Of a stretch of DNA of 64,000 nt, positions 1 to 6,573 are shown one piece after another (the first letter of the stretch is position 1; every line of letters begins with the position of its first letter). The notes beneath the pieces were generated by a model. It saw nothing but the letters and a program-made list of their open reading frames with translations. It did not search any database and had not been told where the DNA came from. A program made the translations under genes and the position numbers. The DNA is from Roseihalotalea indica (GTDB lineage Bacteria; Bacteroidota; Bacteroidia; Cytophagales; Cyclobacteriaceae). The stretch spans positions 620,001 through 684,000 of the forward strand of contig NZ_JAINFL010000002.1 of assembly GCF_022458895.1 (NCBI RefSeq), in the 5' to 3' direction.

Positions 1-167
1 TGCCCATAGATCATTGGGTCTTTGAGTTTTTCTGTGAAAATTGTTCTTCGTCTATCACATTAAAGCCTGGAGAATGCTGTGTTTTTTGTTCTTATGGCTC
101 TTTACCCTGCCCATCAAAGCAAAACTGGCAACAGTTAGAAAACCGCTTAAATAATGAAAAAGGGTGA
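1..167 (+). CDS. GDCCVxC-type small Cys-rich protein, C-terminal part only
   Basis: The window opens inside this gene; the open frame starts at base 3 and ends with TGA at 165-167. It encodes CENC, then GECCVFC and CSYGSLPCP, which match in the same order the second half of the complete protein at 3492-3713 (CESC, GDCCVYC, CSYGTVACP). Proteins of this GDCCVxC family are short, Cys-rich, probably metal- or thiol-handling, and often sit in Bacteroidota mercury operons; some relatives carry selenocysteine, but here the positions are plain Cys. It is a second copy within 3.5 kb, on the opposite strand to the first. The N-terminal zinc-ribbon part lies outside the window. The molecular role is not established. 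Confidence 0.75.
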   Translation, partial: PIDHWVFEFFCENCSSSITLKPGECCVFCSYGSLPCPSKQNWQQLENRLNNEKG

Positions 168-281
168 ATAAGCAGCTTAACTAAAAAATTTGTCAAACGC
201 TGTAAGCGTCATCAAGGTATTCCTGATTACTATCAGCTTGTCTATTTCTAAAACTTTATTTCCGGCATCTCTCGTCAAATC

Positions 282-779
282 CTACGTTGATTTGAGAAAT
301 AATTTCGTAACAGTAATTTCCCATTGACCATCAAGCTGGTTGTCTTCTTCATCTTTTATCAACCCTTTTAGCTTAATGCTACCCGGCTTTAAAGAAGAAG
401 TAATATGGTTGTCAGTATCAGCAGCTACCCGGAAAACTTCGTCATCTACGTTTATTTGCCAGCCGTTTCCTTTTCGGAGCAGTTCTCCCTGTAAAATTAC
501 TTCCGCCTTTCGGGCAGAAAACCCGTTGTTTTTTACCGATTCCTGAATCTGTTGAAGAGTAAGTGTATTCTCTAAGGCCAGATCAATATAGGCTTTTCCT
601 TCGTTCAAGCTGACCTGTACTTTTTCCAGACCATCCATCTTTTTAAGCCCCCGTTCCAAACCATAGGCACAGGGAGCACAATCCATCCCAAATACTTCCT
701 GATCTACTTTGATCAACTGAGCGGCCGCTTCGTACGTGCTAAATACCCATACGAGCGCTAGTATTCCTACTTGTTTCAT
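282..779 (-). CDS. Exported heavy-metal-associated (HMA/MerP-like) protein
   Basis: 165 residues. An N-terminal signal peptide (about residues 1-20, ending AAAQ) is followed by an HMA fold whose metal loop GMDCAPC sits at residues 31-37, with Cys34 and Cys37 as the expected soft-metal ligands. The second half (about 90-165) is a beta-rich extension without a recognised family. A periplasmic Hg(II)/Cu(I) scavenger or carrier fits the motif. It is the last gene of a minus-strand run that begins at 2742 (thioredoxin-like, Csp, MerT-like, outer-membrane protein, HMA), so it may feed the MerT-like transporter encoded two genes upstream. The metal specificity is inferred from context only. Confidence 0.8.
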   Translation of the reverse strand: MKQVGILALVWVFSTYEAAAQLIKVDQEVFGMDCAPCAYGLERGLKKMDGLEKVQVSLNEGKAYIDLALENTLTLQQIQESVKNNGFSARKAEVILQGELLRKGNGWQINVDDEVFRVAADTDNHITSSLKPGSIKLKGLIKDEEDNQLDGQWEITVTKLFLKST

Positions 780-801
780 TGCTAAAAGAGTTTATAATTT
801 T

Positions 802-1662
802 TTATAACCAGTAACTTATATTGACAGACAATCTGTATGTTTCCTCAGGAGAGCCGATAGGTACATCCTGGTACATTGGAAATAAAGCTCCGAAAGAAAC
901 TCCCCAGGCACCGTACAACCCTAAAAATGAGGGGCCTATCATCACTTTCTTTCCTCTCTCATTCATGTCGGCTAACTGCCCTCCTATTTTATTACTACCA
1001 GGAAACTCCGCCAGAGACTCCACAAACACGCGCCAGTCGGGTTTGGGATAATCTCCCATGAATAGAGCGGGCCGGTACCCCACCACCAGACTGGCATAAG
1101 GCAAGTCACCCAACTGTTCTTTCTCTTTCCTAAAATAGTATTGATACCCCCCTCCCATCCAGGCATACCACTTGCGTGAGGCATATCCGGTAGAAACGGC
1201 GGCATGCAGCGAGGGACTTACCTGGACACCACCCCGGCTTTCTTCGGTAGGAGCAGCAACCCCGAGTATGGCAGTGGATTCAAATCTTTTCCCTACGTCA
1301 AAAGCATTGGAAAAAAAGCGATACCATACCGAAGCCTCTATATCGCCATTGGCCGGCATATTACTATTTCCCCGGGTTCTGGACGGGGCTTCCAGACGAT
1401 CAATTACGGTAGGGGTCGTAAGATTGAGTTGGATGTCTTCGGTGAGACCGTAAGACCATATATACCGAAGCATGAAGGATTGATCATTTTCTGTCCCCAT
1501 ACTCATCGCAGCGGCATTGAAGCCCACTCCACCTTTGGCCAATGTGGGAGTTTGTAAACCATAGAGCGGGCCATGACCTTGCGCTTTACTGCTACTCATT
1601 CCTATAACAAGCAGGGCTATGACTATGAAATAAGTGGGTAGGGTGTTCAAAGGTCTAGCCAT
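802..1662 (-). CDS. Outer-membrane beta-barrel, transporter-like protein
   Basis: 286 residues with a cleavable signal sequence (hydrophobic residues about 8-27, ending SKAQ). The rest alternates short beta segments rich in aromatic and Gly residues and ends in the aromatic-rich strand VNISYWL, as in outer-membrane barrels of the phenol-degradation MetA/transporter-like class. The start overlaps the end of the MerT-like gene by 16 bases, so the two are probably co-translated. In this operon it could be the outer-membrane step of metal import or export, but no metal-binding motif is visible. It could equally be a general channel. Confidence 0.65.
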   Translation of the reverse strand: MARPLNTLPTYFIVIALLVIGMSSSKAQGHGPLYGLQTPTLAKGGVGFNAAAMSMGTENDQSFMLRYIWSYGLTEDIQLNLTTPTVIDRLEAPSRTRGNSNMPANGDIEASVWYRFFSNAFDVGKRFESTAILGVAAPTEESRGGVQVSPSLHAAVSTGYASRKWYAWMGGGYQYYFRKEKEQLGDLPYASLVVGYRPALFMGDYPKPDWRVFVESLAEFPGSNKIGGQLADMNERGKKVMIGPSFLGLYGAWGVSFGALFPMYQDVPIGSPEETYRLSVNISYWL

Positions 1663-2051
1663 TGTTGGAGCGGTAGCAGTAAATAGGCAGAGAACAGGCC
1701 CAATTGGTATAGTCCAAAAGACACCCAGAGGGTGACTTTACTCCACCGGGCCGCCGTATCGCAGGCGGTTTCTTGACCATAGTCATCTATTTCGCATACT
1801 TGGTTTCTTTTTCTTCCGTAAAACAGCCAGAAGTTAAACCCAATCAACATACCCGCTCCCAGAAAAGTCCATTCCTTGTATTTACTCAAGGCAATGAGGG
1901 CCGGAAAATTCGACACCATGCCCGCTACTACCGCTCCCATACCCACGGCTACCAATAAGGAAGGTAAGGCACAGCAGAGCAAGGTGGAAACGGATGTAAA
2001 CAGGGAAGCAATACTGATCAGATCCTGTTTTATATTTTTAACTACTTCCAT
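1647..2051 (-). CDS. MerT-like inner-membrane mercuric transporter
   Basis: 134 residues with about three membrane segments (near residues 12-35, 58-77 and 105-130). The first helix carries the vicinal cysteine pair in CCALPSLL (residues 26-33), the hallmark of MerT-type mercuric transporters, which take Hg(II) from periplasmic carriers. Two further Cys flank the loop before the last helix (QVCEIDD and TACDTA). There is no fused MerP domain, unlike the MerTP protein at 3722-4327; the HMA protein at 282-779 could serve as a separate MerP. It lies 15 bases after the Csp-like gene and overlaps the next gene by 16 bases. Confidence 0.7.
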   Translation of the reverse strand: MEVVKNIKQDLISIASLFTSVSTLLCCALPSLLVAVGMGAVVAGMVSNFPALIALSKYKEWTFLGAGMLIGFNFWLFYGRKRNQVCEIDDYGQETACDTAARWSKVTLWVSFGLYQLGLFSAYLLLPLQQWLDL

Positions 2052-2066
2052 CGTGTAAGCAATAGA

Positions 2067-2393
2067 TTACGCAGCCATGGCCGCACAGCGATCAGCACAT
2101 TGATTACATGTGGCAGCACATTGCTGACAAACCTGGCTATCAAATTGGCTGCATTCCTTCGCGCAGGCCCGGCACAGATCCGCACAAATGGCACACACCC
2201 GGCTAGCATATTCCGATTGAGAGGCCAGCATTTGCGAGCAAGCCGTACAAAGGGCAATGCAGTCCAGGCAGAGTTGATGGCATTTCTTCATATCCGGCTC
2301 GCCCAAGTGTTGGTCCAGACAAATCCGGGCGGCGATAATACAGTCCTGACATTTGTCAATACATTCCTGAGTTTTGCTATCTAATGGTTTCAT
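2067..2393 (-). CDS. Csp-like four-helix-bundle copper-binding protein (DUF326)
   Basis: 108 residues if started at the ATG at 2393 (MKPLDSKTQE); an upstream ATG at 2450 would add 19 residues, but they look like 5' leader. It contains 19 cysteines, nearly all spaced i, i+3/i+4 (for example CADLCRACAKEC), the pattern of copper-storage Csp proteins, in which Cys line the core of a four-helix bundle and bind many Cu(I) ions. There is no signal peptide, so it is probably cytosolic. A second Csp lies at 13747-14070. Placement between a thioredoxin-like protein and a MerT-like transporter suggests a soft-metal sink; Hg(II) as well as Cu(I) is possible. Confidence 0.85.
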   Translation of the reverse strand: MKPLDSKTQECIDKCQDCIIAARICLDQHLGEPDMKKCHQLCLDCIALCTACSQMLASQSEYASRVCAICADLCRACAKECSQFDSQVCQQCAATCNQCADRCAAMAA

Positions 2394-2469
2394 GGTAAAA
2401 AAATTGAGATTGCTTCTGCCTACACGGAAGCAGAAGTCAAAAGAACTCAAGCCGTGCCTTGCAAAAATT

Positions 2470-2742
2470 TTATGCCTGCTGACCTATACCCGCTTTTACC
2501 AGTGCTTCTTTGGTGATGCCCTGATGCTGGTAGCAGTTCAGTAGCTTACCATTGACCGCGATGGCTGGAACTCTTTTGACTTGGTATTCATCCAGCTTGC
2601 TCAGGCAGGTTTTATCATCACACTGCTTTACCAAGTCATACACCGTCACCTCACATTGGTCGCAGGCCATTGCTTCGACCATCTTTACCACCGGGTCGCA
2701 TACCGGGCAGTTGGCCGTAAATAGTTCTATTTGACGTTTCAT
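2470..2742 (-). CDS. Thioredoxin/glutaredoxin-fold protein
   Basis: 90 residues with a thioredoxin-like fold. The active-site motif CPVC is at residues 12-15 and the cis-proline segment VKRVPAIAVNGK follows near residue 57. Three more cysteines lie between them (ACDQC, QCDDKTC), more than in an ordinary thioredoxin, which suggests metal or dithiol chemistry. First gene of the five-gene minus-strand operon running to 282, preceded by a TACCTTTG -7 element and a 12-base palindrome. Relatives of this size are recurrent in Bacteroidota mercury loci. A reductase or metallochaperone role is inferred. Confidence 0.75.
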   Translation of the reverse strand: MKRQIELFTANCPVCDPVVKMVEAMACDQCEVTVYDLVKQCDDKTCLSKLDEYQVKRVPAIAVNGKLLNCYQHQGITKEALVKAGIGQQA

Positions 2743-2782
2743 CGTTACCTCTTTTTTGTTCTACTAATGAAATGGTACTGTC

Positions 2783-2794
2783 CTTTCCGGAAAG
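2783..2794 (-). promoter_or_regulatory. Perfect 12-base palindrome, candidate operator
   Basis: CTTTCCGGAAAG is its own reverse complement. It lies about 8-19 bases downstream of the -7 element of the 2742-282 operon, so roughly over the expected transcription start, a natural place for a repressor site. The CsoR-like repressor encoded at 2916-3284 and the ArsR protein at 4324-4698 are the nearby candidate ligands. Function is inferred from position and symmetry. Confidence 0.4.
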
Positions 2795-2801
2795 AACAAG
2801 T

Positions 2802-2835
2802 CAAAGGTAGGCACGCAGGTGGGGTGGTCTCCAAA
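2802..2835 (-). promoter_or_regulatory. Bacteroidota-type promoter for the thioredoxin-like to HMA operon
   Basis: Read on the minus strand, TACCTTTG (2809-2802) matches the Bacteroidota -7 consensus TAnnTTTG exactly. A TTTG (2835-2832) lies 22 bases upstream, close to the usual 19-21 spacing of the -33 element. The first start codon is about 60 bases downstream. Confidence 0.5.
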
Positions 2836-2915
2836 AGAAAATTTCACAAAAATGAATTTATTTTTTGGGCAGTGAAAAGCCTGAAAGGAGGATAAACCGA
2901 TTTAGATAAGCGACA

Positions 2916-3284
2916 TTACTTTTCTGGGGCAATACCCGAATCTATTCTTTGTTTCAGTTCGGAAATTTCCTTCATTTTAGCGGTAAGGCTGTCCAGCTCC
3001 AGTCTGGGAAACTGCTGCCGGATAAATTCTATGCGTTCTTCATTTCCGCAATTCCCCGGGCAGGCTTCTACGGTTTCCGAAATCTTGATCGCCAATGCTT
3101 TGCGATACGCTTCATCCAGTAACAGAAAATGAGCTTTATCCAATCCCCGCTGGGCCGCTTTAAACTGGATGAGAATCTTTTCCGGATCTTGGTCCTGGTC
3201 CAGCATGTTTATGAGTCCGTCTAATTGGCCTTTGATGCTTTGCAGGCGAGTTTTGATATCTTTGGTTATGTCTTTCGGTAGCAT
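2916..3284 (-). CDS. CsoR/RcnR-family metal-sensing repressor (DUF156)
   Basis: 122 residues, all alpha. The N-terminal half has the family signature of a short helix followed by RLQSIKGQLDGLINML (residues 13-28) and then QFKAAQRGLDKAHFLLLDE. These proteins are tetrameric DNA-binding repressors released by Cu(I), Ni(II) or other stress signals. The usual CsoR Cys-x-His-x-Cys ligand set is not evident; instead CPGNC stands near residue 75 in an extended C-terminal part, so the inducer may differ. The gene directly follows the broken reductase remnant, and its likely target is the palindrome and promoter at 2783-2835. Confidence 0.75.
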   Translation of the reverse strand: MLPKDITKDIKTRLQSIKGQLDGLINMLDQDQDPEKILIQFKAAQRGLDKAHFLLLDEAYRKALAIKISETVEACPGNCGNEERIEFIRQQFPRLELDSLTAKMKEISELKQRIDSGIAPEK

Positions 3285-3289
3285 GCTTT

Positions 3290-3508
3290 ATTCTTTTTGG
3301 TGGAACCATCTAACCCATGGCAGCCTGGGTTAGGCATAGACCAATTTTTTAAATTCTTCGTGGTCATTTTTGCCTTTACAGCCATTGCAAACAAATTGAT
3401 GACTTCCTCCACTTGGAAGCCCACCAGATGCGCTCCCAAGAGCGTATCATTGTCTTGATCTACAATTGTTTTGAAAGCATAGGGTAAAGAATCAGCGGCA
3501 ACAATCAG
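3290..3508 (-). pseudogene. Remnant of mercuric reductase-like flavoprotein (C-terminal dimerisation domain)
   Basis: The minus-strand frame reads PYAFKTIVDQDNDTLLGAHL, then EEVINLFAMAVKAKMTTKNL. This is the interface domain of class I pyridine-nucleotide disulfide oxidoreductases such as MerA and lipoamide dehydrogenase, in which this segment is followed by a YAYPT...D motif. Here the frame breaks right after LKN: a shifted frame gives LVYA and a further shift gives TQAAMG plus stop, so a few bases were lost. The FAD and NADPH domains and the active-site Cys pair are absent. In related loci MerA follows the GDCCVxC gene, exactly where this stump lies. Mercuric reduction is therefore not encoded here unless supplied elsewhere. 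Confidence 0.75.
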
Positions 3509-3713
3509 TATGCTCACCTTTTTGTATAGGGGGGCAGGCGACTGTTCCGTAAGAACAATACACGCAGCAGTCCCCTGCTTTAGGCTTTACGACTTGCCCG
3601 CAGCTTTCGCATTCATAGAAATACTGACAGGCATCGGTCGGCATCGTTTCTTCTTTCTGGTGCCCGCAATGCGGACAAGTAAGCATTGATTGTAAGCTAA
3701 TCTCCTGTTCCAT
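3492..3713 (-). CDS. GDCCVxC domain protein, complete
   Basis: 73 residues. A zinc-ribbon-like half (CPHC at 13-16, CESC at 35-38) is followed by GDCCVYC (47-53), CSYGTVACPP and a terminal CC. The family occurs in bacteria with mercury operons, and some homologues replace a Cys by selenocysteine; this copy uses Cys throughout. It sits 8 bases downstream of the MerTP gene, and its 3' end runs into the start of the reductase remnant. A role in thiol or mercury trafficking is suggested by neighbourhood only. A partial second copy begins the window. Confidence 0.8.
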   Translation of the reverse strand: MEQEISLQSMLTCPHCGHQKEETMPTDACQYFYECESCGQVVKPKAGDCCVYCSYGTVACPPIQKGEHTDCCR

Positions 3714-3721
3714 ACGTAGGG

Positions 3722-4327
3722 CTATTGGGGTGAACTTACTTGGTATCCGGTTTCTTCTTCAATGGTTTTGCCTATTTCTTCTATATCGATTAGGCTCTGA
3801 TCAAATTTGACCTGGGCAACCCCTTGCTCATACGAGGCATTGGCTTCTATCACTCCATTCAATTGCAGAGCCGTATGCTTTATGTGCTCCTCGCAGCCGG
3901 CACAGGTCATGCCCTGTACCGCGAATCGTGCTTCTTGTAGATCGGATGGCTGAACAAGCACGGCTTGATTGTCCACCCGAGGAAAAAAGACATCGGCATA
4001 CGTGGGGAAGTAAAGCAGTGCCCCAGTAACTATGGTCACGATCGCCAGAAACTTTTTGGATTGCCAAAAACTGGGTTTCTCATCATCTTCGCAGGTACAG
4101 GCGATTTCTTCGGCGCTCCAGGACCTGAGTTGTTGATACCAGGCAAAACCCAATATAAGAACGGTCAGTCCAATCAGATACGAGCGAAAAGGTTCTAACC
4201 ACGAAAAGGTAGCCGCTACGCCACTGGCTCCGGCTACCAAAGTCAGTACCGGGGTGATGCAGCAAAGCGAAGCAGTAATGGCAGTCAATACCCCTAAACT
4301 CGCGGCGGAATTTTTAGTAGTCTTCAT
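3722..4327 (-). CDS. merTP: Mercuric transport protein MerTP (MerT-MerP fusion)
   Basis: 201 residues. Three membrane helices (about 10-36, 47-66, 92-113) form a MerT module with the vicinal pair CC at 22-23 and a cytosolic loop pair CTC at 77-79. A C-terminal HMA domain follows with GMTCAGC at 139-145, the MerP function fused in cis as is common in Bacteroidota. It brings Hg(II) across the inner membrane to a cytosolic reductase, normally MerA, here only a remnant. Its start overlaps the stop of the ArsR gene by four bases (ATGA), indicating translational coupling. Confidence 0.88.
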   Translation of the reverse strand: MKTTKNSAASLGVLTAITASLCCITPVLTLVAGASGVAATFSWLEPFRSYLIGLTVLILGFAWYQQLRSWSAEEIACTCEDDEKPSFWQSKKFLAIVTIVTGALLYFPTYADVFFPRVDNQAVLVQPSDLQEARFAVQGMTCAGCEEHIKHTALQLNGVIEANASYEQGVAQVKFDQSLIDIEEIGKTIEEETGYQVSSPQ

Positions 4328-4698
4328 GATACGGTAATGGTTTTGTTATTGGCAATCATGGCAAAAAAGGTACGAAAGAGCCCGGCGTATTCCGGGGAAA
4401 GGCGATAGAAAATAGTTTGGCCTATTTTTTTGGTTTGAACAATTTTCCCATCTTTGAGCTTTCGCAGATGCTGAGAGATGGCTGATATTTTCATATCCAA
4501 AATATCACTCAAATCACAGACGCACAGTTCTCCTTCCTCATGCAGTAAAAACAGGATCTTTAACCGCACTTCATTACCAGCGAGTCCTAAAGCATTTGAT
4601 AAGCCAGTCACCGAGAGGCTTACCTGTTCTATTCTTTGCTGACAACGCTTAATTTGCTGTTGATCAGCAAACACCCGGATACACTGGCTTTCTTTCAT
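4324..4698 (-). CDS. ArsR/SmtB-family metal-responsive repressor
   Basis: 124 residues with a winged helix-turn-helix from about 30 to 110. The ELCVCDL motif (57-63) at the start of helix 3 is the classical alpha3 metal site of ArsR/CadC-type sensors, where Cys ligands bind As(III), Cd(II), Pb(II) or Hg(II) and release DNA. Extra Cys at 6 and 19 could complete the site. It is the first gene of the mer-type operon and overlaps merTP by four bases, so autoregulation is expected. The symmetric element at 4724-4741 just upstream is the probable operator. Confidence 0.85.
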   Translation of the reverse strand: MKESQCIRVFADQQQIKRCQQRIEQVSLSVTGLSNALGLAGNEVRLKILFLLHEEGELCVCDLSDILDMKISAISQHLRKLKDGKIVQTKKIGQTIFYRLSPEYAGLFRTFFAMIANNKTITVS

Positions 4699-4702
4699 AC
4701 AA

Positions 4703-4710
4703 CAAACATA
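4703..4710 (-). promoter_or_regulatory. -7 promoter element immediately before the arsR-merTP operon
   Basis: On the minus strand TATGTTTG fits TAnnTTTG exactly and ends only five bases before the ATG at 4698. If used, transcription would begin at or within a base or two of the start codon, giving a leaderless message. Confidence 0.4.
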
Positions 4711-4723
4711 GTGTATTTTATTA

Positions 4724-4741
4724 TTTTAGAAAATGCTAAAA
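4724..4741. promoter_or_regulatory. Inverted repeat, candidate ArsR operator
   Basis: TTTTAG-aaaatg-CTAAAA is a perfect 6-base inverted repeat with a 6-base spacer. It covers the region between -10 and -35 of the arsR-merTP promoter, the usual location of ArsR-family operators. The assignment is positional. Confidence 0.4.
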
Positions 4742-4926
4742 CAAATATGTCAGTAGTTCATCTTGATCACCGTATTGCGACAGTGATTTTTTCGCTATCG
4801 CTCCTACTTTTGGCAATCCCGGCAAAGAAAGCCCCCTTCTATGTAGGAAAACTTTGTGCGTTCTCGGCGGGAGGAAAAGCAAAGAAGATGAGTAAAACTC
4901 GTTTATCTGAGAAGATTTCGCATATA

Positions 4927-5260
4927 ATATCCAGAATTTCAAACAATTTTAGTAATCCTACCCAAAACATAAAATACCCGTAGAAAAGTTAGACTTCTGC
5001 GTATTCACAACTTTTTGATCTATGAAATATTCTTTCGATTTCCTAACAGGGTTTATTTTTTGCATTCTGTACATTGGCTACCCTGCCATTGCACCAGGTA
5101 AAACCAGGAGTGATGAAAGCACGGCTATAGCTGATGTACACCAAAGCAGTTGTCGTAGTGTCGATGTTCATGCGGTCCAGGAACCCGAAAATCTTCAGAT
5201 TCAAGCATTATCCAGGGGGCTTACCTACCCAGAGATATGACCTTTGATGATCAGGGCAAC
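4927..5260 (+). repeat. Direct repeat copy A: leader plus 5' end of the propeller dehydrogenase gene
   Basis: This stretch and 6237-6573 align along their whole length with few gaps, from a shared start ATATCCAGAATTTC through the untranslated leader (ACCCGTAGAAAAGTTA in both) and about 80 codons of coding sequence. Copy A stops resembling copy B just after GATCAGGGCAAC. The divergence is clear but moderate, so the duplication is not very recent. The part 4742-4926 before it holds no recognisable gene. Confidence 0.8.
5022..5260 (+). pseudogene. Truncated duplicate of the propeller dehydrogenase gene at 6334
   Basis: The frame encodes a signal peptide and EPENLQIQALSRGLTYP, nearly identical to residues 50-70 of the intact protein at 6334-7968. 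A one-base shift after TYP gives a premature TGA at 5238-5240, while the next frame still reads MTFDDQGN, which is the expected continuation. Everything after that is missing. It may be transcribed because its leader is also duplicated, but it can yield at most an exported peptide of 72 residues. Confidence 0.8.
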
Positions 5261-5423
5261 AGGGTTAGTAGAAAGTAACCTGGAAATTGAGGTTAGAGTA
5301 TCTCATGTTAAAAAAATTTCGCTCATGGGAAGTCACGATAACAGCTCCGGCACAGAAGATAGGCTAGTGGTCCAGTTATGATTTATCTAAAATTAAAATT
5401 TTTTACAACTAAACAGTGCAAAT

Positions 5424-6041
5424 ATGAACAAGCAATTTTTAGTTCTGTTTTTCCTCTCAACCGTAGGCATGATAGCCTGTGGGGATGAAGAGGAAGGATT
5501 GATTGTGCAATCACATGATGATAACATCATGATGAATATTATGCACGCCATGATGAATAAAATGGATTCAATGGAGCGAACAGGGGACCCTGATCATGAT
5601 TTTGCGATGATGATGAAAATGCACCATCAGGGAGCCATCAATATGGCTCAGGAAGAATTGAATAGCGGTGATGACGGCCAAATGAGGACAATAGCGCAAC
5701 AAGTCATTGACGCACAACAAGCAGAAATAGCGATTATCGATAATTTCCTTATTAATCATCAACCAAGTGGTGTGATTAGTGAACAATTTGAAAGGGAGTC
5801 TATGATGGCAATGGAAAAAATGATGAAGGCTAATGATTTACGTGTATTATCAGGAGATTCAGATCAAGATTTTGCATCCTTGATGGTCGACCATCACCAG
5901 AGTGCTATCGATAATTCACAATCCTTTTTAAATTTTGGTCAAACACAAGCAATGAGGAGTCTAGCAATGAAAATTGCTGAAGATCAGCAAGGAGAAATTA
6001 TAGAATTACAAAATTGGCTATTAGTAAATAAGTCTTATTAA
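5424..6041 (+). CDS. DUF305 lipoprotein with two DUF305 units
   Basis: 205 residues. The signal sequence ends in the lipobox MIAC with Cys19. Two related halves each carry the DUF305 core, DPDHDFAMMMKMHHQGAINM near residue 55 and DSDQDFASLMVDHHQSAIDN near residue 150. DUF305 is a ferritin-like helical family whose paired His and Met residues suggest metal binding, and it often neighbours copper genes. The region between signal and first unit is Met- and His-rich. It lies between the two copies of the dehydrogenase 5' end and has its own leader. The precise role is unknown. Confidence 0.85.
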   Translation: MNKQFLVLFFLSTVGMIACGDEEEGLIVQSHDDNIMMNIMHAMMNKMDSMERTGDPDHDFAMMMKMHHQGAINMAQEELNSGDDGQMRTIAQQVIDAQQAEIAIIDNFLINHQPSGVISEQFERESMMAMEKMMKANDLRVLSGDSDQDFASLMVDHHQSAIDNSQSFLNFGQTQAMRSLAMKIAEDQQGEIIELQNWLLVNKSY

Positions 6042-6236
6042 AAACGACTATGAGTTAGACTATGCATAATGTTGGTCAATATTAATATAATCAAGCAGTA
6101 CCTGAGAGTTATGATATTTTTTGCTTATACATGTACTCTTCATTGGCGTCATAAGTAATACACTCTATCTGATGCGAAGTAATTGGTTATTACAATAATG
6201 AAGATGAGTTCTAAGCAATAGGTAATCTTGTACAAG

Positions 6237-6573
6237 ATATCCAGAATTTCAAACAATTTTACTGATTCTATCTAAAACATAAACTACCCGTAGAAAAGTT
6301 AAATTTTTGTGTATTAAGTAACTTTTTAATCTTATGAATCATTTTTTCAACTTCTTGATAATATTCATTCTTAGCACTTTGTACATCGGTTATACGGCTG
6401 TTGCCCAAGACAAAACGCGGGGTGATGAAAGTGCGACTGTAGCTGAGGTACACCAAAGCAATCGTCGCGATATTGATGCTCATGCGGTCCAGGTACCCGA
6501 AAATCTTCAGATCCAAGCATTTTCCAGTGGGCTTACTTACCCAGTAGACATTACTTTTGATGATCAAGGCAAT
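6237..6573 (+). repeat. Direct repeat copy B: leader and 5' end of the intact dehydrogenase gene
   Basis: Partner of 4927-5260. It includes the leader from 6237 to 6333 and the first 80 codons of the gene at 6334. The two copies flank the DUF305 gene, so recombination between them could excise it. Confidence 0.8.

Noticed and set aside
4636..4983. 115-codon plus-strand frame over the arsR promoter
   Set aside because: Starts antisense to arsR and ends in the duplicated leader; low-complexity, no domain.
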